Below, piece by piece: positions 58,080 through 64,000 of a stretch of DNA of 64,000 nucleotides. The notes beneath the pieces are model-generated. The model worked only from the letters and a program-made list of their open reading frames with translations. It made no database searches and had not been told where the DNA came from. The number at the start of each line of letters is the position of its first letter. The first letter of the stretch is position 1. This DNA is from Undaria pinnatifida (taxonomy: Eukaryota; Sar; Phaeophyceae; Laminariales; Alariaceae). The translations under genes and the position numbers were made by a program. The DNA is taken from positions 8,497,632 through 8,561,631 of the forward strand of contig JABAKD010000028.1 in NCBI GenBank assembly GCA_012845835.1, in the 5' to 3' direction.

Positions 58080-58571
58080 TCAAGAAACATGGTTAGTAGG
58101 AGCGGCAATAAGACAATAGTGTAAGTGCGACTCAACGCGATAATACCCTGGTGCAGACATCCCTGTCGCGTGGCGTTGCATAGACACCGATCCGTAGGTG
58201 GTGCACCGCGAAGATGTGCAGTAGACACGCCGTAGGTTGATCCTAGAACCGGATGGTGTAGGTTCTGAAGAAAAATCCGATGAAACACGGCTGGTGGTCG
58301 TACTAGGGTTTGCTACAGCGCTCCGATCGCGAGACGGTGACGTCGTGGTGTTCGCGGAAGATGTGGTAGGAGCGCTGGATACGGATGATGGTCCAGTAAA
58401 ACGCGGTGAAGAGCTCCGAGCACGCACCAGTAAAGGCGGGGTGTTCGGGGACGATGCGGTAGGAACTCTCTCATGGAAGAAGACGAGACTGTAGTAGCCC
58501 AATATGGTTGGTTGAAGAAGGTGTCGGATTGCGTATTCGGCGGTGAAATGCGCGTGTTTCGCAGCGTACAT
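58080..58571 (-). CDS. Hypothetical Ser/Thr-rich open frame
   Basis: 163 codons from an ATG, with a central Ser/Thr/Pro stretch flanked by more ordinary sequence (AEYAIRHLLQPTILGYY at the start, MSAPGYYRVESHLHY near the end). No domain recognised and no splice context. It is longer than most neighbouring frames, but it lies in a repeat-rich region, so it may be non-coding or a transposon remnant. Confidence 0.2.
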   Translation of the reverse strand: MYAAKHAHFTAEYAIRHLLQPTILGYYSLVFFHERVPTASSPNTPPLLVRARSSSPRFTGPSSVSSAPTTSSANTTTSPSRDRSAVANPSTTTSRVSSDFSSEPTPSGSRINLRRVYCTSSRCTTYGSVSMQRHATGMSAPGYYRVESHLHYCLIAAPTNHVS

Positions 58572-58729
58572 ATAGACGCAAGCGTTGACGCTGTAGCAGT
58601 CTTTTAAAGTGGGCCAGTGGAAAATGCCTGCGGTGTTCGTGGTGGTAGATTTAGCTTTTTACGCGGCGAGGATGACGGCGTGATTGCTGGAATAGGTGGT
58701 AGATAAGGCCCGAAGTAACCGACGATGAC

Positions 58730-59040
58730 CGTGACGCCGGGGGCGGTGGTAGTGGACTGAAGGAGGAGACCTACCGGCGCGGTGGCTGCAGGAGTCGCGA
58801 AATATTTCCCAGCCGGTCGGCACTGACGGTGCGATGACGCCGGGGTTGGTGGAAACGGCCAGAAAGAGGGTGCCTTGCCGCTGGTAGCGATTTGAAGCGG
58901 CAGACCCATCGGCGCGGTTGCTGCAGAAGTTGTTGAAATAATTCCCGGGTGGTCGGAACTGATGATGGCGACGACGCCGGGGCCGGTGGTGGTGGCCAGA
59001 AACAAAAAAAAGGTGCCATGTCGTTGTTAGTGGCTTGAAG
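58730..59040 (+). repeat. Tandem units marked by TGACGCCGGGG
   Basis: Three starts of a related unit at about 58731, 58836 and 58972 share GACGCCGGGGNNGGTGGT. The interiors share GGCGCGGTKGCTGCAG and AAATAWTTCCC. The same TGACGCCGGGT word reappears at about 63024 and 63350. Confidence 0.6.
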
Positions 59041-59084
59041 GGACGAAACATCGAAGGTGGTGGTCGCGGAAGATGGAGGTGGAG

Positions 59085-59545
59085 CTCAGATGAAAGGTTG
59101 GGCTCTGGTCGCGAGGCTCGGGTGACGAGAAAGCTCTGGTGAGGGTGGAGCTTTGAAGCGCTGACAAGGGTGAAGTTTAGGCGAAAGGTGGAGTTCTGAT
59201 GAGGGTGGAGCTCTGGTTGCGGAGCTCAGGTGATGACAGGTGACGACGAATCTGCGGTGCGAAAAGAGCTCTGATCGCGAAGTGCAGGTGACGACGAAGC
59301 TCTGGTGAAGATGGAGCTCTGACAAAGGTGGATCTCTGGTCGCGAAGCTCGGGTGACGACGAAGCTCTGGTGAAAGGTGGAACTCTCGCGAAGGTGGAGC
59401 TCTGGTTGCGAAGCTCAGGTGACGACGAAGCTCTGGTAAAGATGGAGCTCTGGTCGCAAAGCTCAAGTGACGACAAAGCTCTGGTGAAGATGGAGCTCTG
59501 GTCGCGAAGCTCAGGTGACAAAAAAGCTTTGGTCGCGGGGTTCGC
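59085..59545 (+). repeat. 48-bp minisatellite, open on both strands
   Basis: About eight to ten imperfect units contain GGAGCTCTGGTCGCGAAGCT and GTGACGACGAAGCTCTGGTG. The minus strand reads as a 16-residue repeat (ELRDQSSIFTRASSSP) and the plus strand as KMELWSRSSGDDEALV. Because 48 is a multiple of three, frames stay open by structure alone, so coding is not implied. Confidence 0.8.
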
Positions 59546-59706
59546 GCGGCGGTGGGAGGTTCGATGATCTTGGAAGTGTAGCCACACGCACTGGCGAGAA
59601 AACCCGTAGTCGGAAAGGTGGTCCACAGTTTCCAGGGGCGTCGGTGGAGCGATGACGGCTCTGGGAAAACAATGGTCCAACGAAGGATGAGGAAGGCCTA
59701 GAAGGG

Positions 59707-60417
59707 ATGCGTCAATGGTGGGCGCTGGGGAGAACGAGGGACGGCTTGAAAGCCGATCCAGGAGGAGTGCCAGCGTCCGCGGCGCCTTTCTCGGAGCTGG
59801 CTAGCGAAACTGAGGCGATGTCGTGGGCCGAAAATAGACCGAACTACGGTTTTGGGGCGGAGAAGGGAGTCGATGGTGTTTTTGTATGGTCCGCAACCGT
59901 GAGGTGCGGAAAGTATCTTCGGCAAAAATTGGCGGTGCATGGGGTAGGAAGGAGGGGGGGTCAAGCCCACCCAAGTCGGTGCCCAGCACGGGAGGTGCAC
60001 GGTTTTTCGCGTTGTCGGTGGATGGGGGCGGATGGTGATATGTGGGTCGCAAGAGAGGGGGAACTAGCCCACCCAAAACGATACCCGGGATGGGGTGCTC
60101 GCATCTTTCGACGTGGGAGAGGCCGTGGAAGGGCCCGATTTCTGGCTAAAAAGGTCCCATGCGTATCAGGCTCGGGAGGTTCAATAGCCCGAGAAAAAAA
60201 AACAAACGCGGAAAAAGGGGAGCGGTGGAATGGTAGAGGTGGGGCGGAGAAAAGAGGGAGCGAGCCCACTCAAACCGATACTCGGTTCGAAACGCTTATT
60301 CCCGGAAAAATAATCAACTCCAACTTAAAAAATGGGAGCGGCGGGATGTGGTGGTGGGTTGTGAGGGACTGGGGAACGAGCCCACCCAAGCGGATGCCCG
60401 GCTCGGAGATGTCATAA
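59707..60417 (+). CDS. Hypothetical open frame with four weak internal repeats
   Basis: 236 codons from an ATG. A motif around AHPSRCP, AHPKRYP, a diverged EPTQTDT and SPPKRMP recurs about every 50 residues, mirroring a DNA repeat of AGCCCACYCAA. Rich in Gly, Arg and Trp. Not recognised. The tandem DNA structure makes a chance open frame plausible. Confidence 0.25.
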   Translation: MRQWWALGRTRDGLKADPGGVPASAAPFSELASETEAMSWAENRPNYGFGAEKGVDGVFVWSATVRCGKYLRQKLAVHGVGRRGGQAHPSRCPAREVHGFSRCRWMGADGDMWVAREGELAHPKRYPGWGARIFRRGRGRGRARFLAKKVPCVSGSGGSIAREKKTNAEKGERWNGRGGAEKRGSEPTQTDTRFETLIPGKIINSNLKNGSGGMWWWVVRDWGTSPPKRMPGSEMS

Positions 60418-61058
60418 CCGGAAAAAAATAAGACCACAGGTTCAGATGGTAAGCCTATAGAAATGTTAGGGTAGGGAGGGGGTGGTATTGGTGTCGCAGA
60501 CGTGTTTTCAGGGACGGATGGAGATTCGGGGCCGTTCGGTTGGAGGAGAACTGTTCGGTGTTCTCTGGCAACGGAAACAGAACCAGTCGATGGTTGGAAA
60601 AGATGGACACGTACCGCATAAAAACAAATGACCCACTGGGGAATAGAACGACGTGGTGGCGAACCAAGGTGGATATGAGAAAGGCGGTGTAGACGGAAGC
60701 ATCGACACGCGAGCGCCGGTGAACCGTGGTTGGGAAGGTCGTCCGTGGTTGTGTCGTCGAGGAAGGCGGAAGGGCCGTTGATGGTTTGGATCCAGTTAAC
60801 GGGGGGGTAGCTAAAGAGCTGGGTCGGGAGCGATAAACCGTGGGTTTGTTGTGGTTGGGGAAATACGGAAAAGTCGTCGTTGGCCAGGCTACGCTGGTGG
60901 GTAAACTGAAAAGCTGGCCGGGAGTTACCGTTGGTGGCCTGGTAAAGGCGGGAGAGTTTGGGCCAGGGTAGCCGTGAAAAGGGGGTGGTAGGGGCTCCAA
61001 CGTTTGTCGAAAGGAGAATTAACCAGATCGTGAGGAGGAGGACGGCTGCTATCTCCAG

Positions 61059-61589
61059 ATGGGCGGCGGTGTCGGGGATAGATCGGTGACGAGTTCGGGG
61101 AAGTCCACCTTTGAACAACCAGATGGAGGGAATGGCTGCTATCCTCGAGTCCGTAGGGAACATCGCCAGGCGGTGACATTTGGCGTGAAAGATTGGACTC
61201 CGAGCACAGTGGCTCTGCTGGGTCGCGTGCGGTCAGAAGCGTGCAGGTGGTTGGCCGTGGTATGGGCGGGATCGGCAGAGACCGGATCAAGGCGGCTCTT
61301 TGGCAATACGTCGGTGCGGAGAAAGGCATGGGGGATTCAGCAGGTGCGCCTCGGCGGCAATGAAGGGGGCCGGGACAGAGGTTTTCCGTGGAAACCGGTC
61401 GCGTTGGAGGGGGGGGCGCGGCAGATTTGTTCTGCCGCGTTGGAAAAGGCCGGAAAGAGGTTGGTAGTTGGAGGGTTCGGTAAGAAATGCCAAGGCCGAA
61501 AGAGGGTGGCTCGTTTGCAACGCGCCGGGTCAGGGGGGCAAGGCGGCTGCCAATTGAATATGGCGATTGTTGATTCTGCCTATGAATAG
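61059..61589 (+). CDS. Hypothetical open frame
   Basis: 176 codons with mixed composition (for example VTFGVKDWTPSTVALLGRV). No family recognised. An overlapping long minus-strand frame (60925-61848, Pro/Ser-rich) is equally open, so strand and coding status are undecided. Confidence 0.2.
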   Translation: MGGGVGDRSVTSSGKSTFEQPDGGNGCYPRVRREHRQAVTFGVKDWTPSTVALLGRVRSEACRWLAVVWAGSAETGSRRLFGNTSVRRKAWGIQQVRLGGNEGGRDRGFPWKPVALEGGARQICSAALEKAGKRLVVGGFGKKCQGRKRVARLQRAGSGGQGGCQLNMAIVDSAYE

Positions 61590-62003
61590 GATTGCCAGCC
61601 TCGGGTGTACCGTTGCCGAAGCCAGAGATACGAACTGGGAGGGCGGTGGTAGGTGTCGAGGGTCGTTGGGTGGTGGTAGGAGAATATATTCCGGCGTATG
61701 TCGGCCTCGGAACCATTGTCCCAGGTAAGTAATAAAGGAGGAGCTCCGGTGTTTGTCGCCCTCGGAAATAATGTCCATGGCTGGTCCTAGGAACCGTTCC
61801 GATACTCAGTCGAAGCCGGGTGAGCTGCGGGGTCGTGGTATCGCTCAAAATATTGGCCTCGGGCGATGTCGGAAACTACTCCACTTGGTGATAAGAAAAA
61901 AACCGTCAGACGAAGCCAAAGGATGGCACTGCTAAAGGTTGAACATTCCAGAAAATGTAGTTCGGTGTAGGCTGGCTGCGGTGAGCCGCCAAGCAGTGGT
62001 CAG

Positions 62004-62480
62004 TTGCGGCTGTCTCTAGGACTGTCGCGTGGCGATGGCAGGGTGCAGCTGGCTGATCTAAAGAAAAGCCGGCTGGACCCACGTGATCCCAAAGGGGGTC
62101 TCGATATTGTATCACCGAAGCTCTGGGAGGGTCTCCGTGGGTGGCTGTTAAAGGAGTGGGGCGAAGATACCCTGGGAGTCCTGTGTCCAAGCGTTGGAGG
62201 AGAAGGGTATAACTCGCTAGGAAATGCTGTACTTGTGGTCCGTGTCCACGCAATGCACCAAGGTTGCGAGGAAGACGGGGCAGGGGGCTCAGGGCATATC
62301 CTGGTCAAATATGATCGCGAGTCTTCCGTCGTCATGACGGGACTGTCCCTCGGGCCCAGGGGCAGTGGTGCTGTCAACACCGTGGCAGCGAGTGGGAACC
62401 CGTCGTTCGCGGGCCCACCGCTGGCACTTGAAAAAGGCGTACGTCGTGGGCCGAGCGCGGGTGGAACCGCCAATAAATAA
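62004..62480 (+). CDS. Hypothetical open frame
   Basis: 158 codons with a protein-like residue mix (PKLWEGLRGWLLKEWGED, GNAVLVVRVHAMHQG, HILVKYDRESS). Not recognised. It is antisense to a Ser/Pro-rich minus frame (62000-62647), whose composition looks less natural. It may be an exon or a relic of a mobile element. Confidence 0.25.
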   Translation: MRLSLGLSRGDGRVQLADLKKSRLDPRDPKGGLDIVSPKLWEGLRGWLLKEWGEDTLGVLCPSVGGEGYNSLGNAVLVVRVHAMHQGCEEDGAGGSGHILVKYDRESSVVMTGLSLGPRGSGAVNTVAASGNPSFAGPPLALEKGVRRGPSAGGTANK

Positions 62481-62647
62481 GCGAGGCGCTCAGGGTGCGA
62501 TGACCCGGAATGTGAAGCAGAAGTGTCGTGCTGTAGTCCAGAACCCCCTGGTGGCCGCAGGTTTCGGCGAGTAGCGTTGCTTATCGGTGGAAGACGTCGA
62601 GTGGAGCATCCTCGGTGGGCTCTGCATCTTAGCCTCCTTGCACCCAC

Positions 62648-63689
62648 GCCTCAAAACCGTCGCTAAAACAATGGGATCAGACTTGGACAAGCGATTCACA
62701 TGTATGGGGTTGGGCGGGGGGGGTGGATTGTTGGGGGGCGGGGGCGGGGGTGAAACTAGCCCCTGCAAAGGTGAAGCTGGGCCCTCGTCCCGCAACTAGA
62801 TGGCCTGGCACCGGAGGTACTGTGTCGGTTAATAAGCGTGTAGCGTTCAAGGTTTCGTGCCGTCGTGGTTGTCGGCCGGCCACGCTGCTGCTGTCGATGT
62901 TGTCGTCGTTTTCGCAGCAGTTGCCCGGGGAAGAAGGGCGATGATGGCGCTTTCGACCCAAAAAATAGTTGTCACGGCATTTATAACGAGCGGCACTGGT
63001 TGTCGCGGGTTATTGCCGGGTGATGACGCCGGGTTTATGGTCCGCACGTTTCCGCAAATACCGAAAGTAAAAACAACATCCTGGAGTATGCCCAAATCTG
63101 GGTTGAGCGCACCAGAGGCGTAGCGGTGTTGCTACAGTGGGAGAGTATCGCTGGCACGGTGCAGACGTCAGGGAAAACGCCTGAAAGCCATCGGAATGGT
63201 ACTCAGACTGATTCTACGATGCCCCCCGCCCCCCCCAACAGCGATTTTCTTAAACGGACGTTTCATGGCTGCTCGACACAAGGAAGGACGTCATGAAAAA
63301 ATTTCCTAGTAATAATGTATTGTCTTGTTCGCAAAGACTGCCAAACGATGACGCCGGGTTGGCAAGGGGCACGTATTTCAGGAGATAAGGCCGGGAGGGA
63401 GTTGGTTTCAAAACCGGCGATTCCGTTGAAGAAAAGCTAGGGGGGCTACCGTAGAACGACTCCTCGATGGCCAGGTTGTCGAGAATGATGCTCGTTGCAG
63501 ATTATGTTTCGTATCACAAAAAGGGGTGGTTGCAAGTTGTCCCTGGTTGCGGTTTGGGACGCAGAGGCAGGCGCCATGGGCGTCGCAATTCGAGGTAGTC
63601 GCGACCGTCGTCGCGGCCACTACGGATAGAATGGCGTCTGCATGATTGGGCGACTTCGCTGTCGCTGCTGCTGCGGGAAATATCGGTGA
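62648..63689. other. No gene supported
   Basis: G-rich tracts near 62707-62750 and two TGACGCCGGGT words (about 63024 and 63350). No coding region that I can defend. Confidence 0.35.
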
Positions 63690-63747
63690 TGTAGGTGGTA
63701 GACGGAGAAGAACGGTGGTGTAGGTGGTAGTCGGAGAAGAATGGTGG
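63690..63747 (+). repeat. 29-bp tandem duplication
   Basis: Units 63690-63718 and 63719-63747 (start TGTAGGTGGTAG, end GGTGG) differ at two bases. Open frames through the end of the window pass through it without other support. Confidence 0.85.
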
Positions 63748-64000
63748 TCTTGGCCCGAGCGGTAGGTGATGCTGGGGGGGGTGCGTGCGGCGTTCTTGGG
63801 GGCTGGTTGAGTAGGGTACGTGCAGCGTTTATGTGCCGTGGGTTCACAGGTGATGGGTGCTGGGGCTTGGGGCGTGTAGGGCAACGCGGCAATAAAGTTG
63901 GTGGGCGGCTCTGTGGCCGTTTTAACAACTTTAGTAACGACGGGAGTGGGTCGTAGTTTCAAGGAAATAGACCAAACAGGCAGTGGCGTAAAAAGGCGGC

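Noticed and set aside
60270-62647. Long Pro/Ser/Thr-rich minus-strand frames
   Set aside because: Composition follows the purine-rich plus strand. No domains, and there are competing open frames on the other strand.
1-64000. CRISPR arrays, rRNA genes, bacterial operons
   Set aside because: No regularly spaced identical repeats with unique spacers, no conserved rRNA stretches and no compact intronless gene strings were seen.

Overview
The window reads as nuclear DNA of an intron-rich, moderately GC-rich eukaryote. GT-AG introns of roughly 50-1,800 bp, a UDP-glycosyltransferase, an IQ-motif protein and a TGSLRPG-type methionine aminopeptidase, plus abundant simple and tandem repeats, suggest a stramenopile. 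A brown alga of the Ectocarpus type is my best guess from general resemblance, not from a database search. No bacterial operon, CRISPR array or rRNA gene was seen.

Layout. 1-787: a truncated copy of part of a glycosyltransferase gene, whose intact counterpart lies 42 kb away at 41989-42785. 1420-12994 (+): a type I methionine aminopeptidase gene. One of its coding exons is split by a complete-looking Ty1/Copia LTR element (2571-8804, 5-bp target duplication), and a later exon is one base out of frame. 13371-13735 (+): two exons of an unidentified gene, followed by three exon-like tandem units (14380-15240). 15692-29221 (-): an unidentified large gene made of repeated exons. An 861-nt, phase 1-1 exon (287 codons) recurs in tandem, interspersed with a second exon type. 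The array contains a 500-N assembly gap. 31123-33883 (-): an IQ-motif (calmodulin-binding type) protein gene. 35989-45682 (-): a 12-exon UDP-glycosyltransferase gene with a signal peptide, C-terminal membrane helix and Gly-rich tail. 45683-64000: mostly gene-poor repeat territory with a tRNA-like dimer, dispersed repeats, a LINE reverse transcriptase fragment (52669-53154, -), several tandem duplications, a 48-bp minisatellite and a few unassigned reading frames.

The most unusual item is the tandem-exon gene at 15.7-29.2 kb. Its modules keep reading frame, exon length and intron phase across copies that have diverged from each other, and I do not recognise the protein. Second is the LTR insertion inside a methionine aminopeptidase exon, which together with the frame offset suggests that this copy is dead or dying. 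Exon boundaries are my own readings of splice sites and phase, without transcript support.
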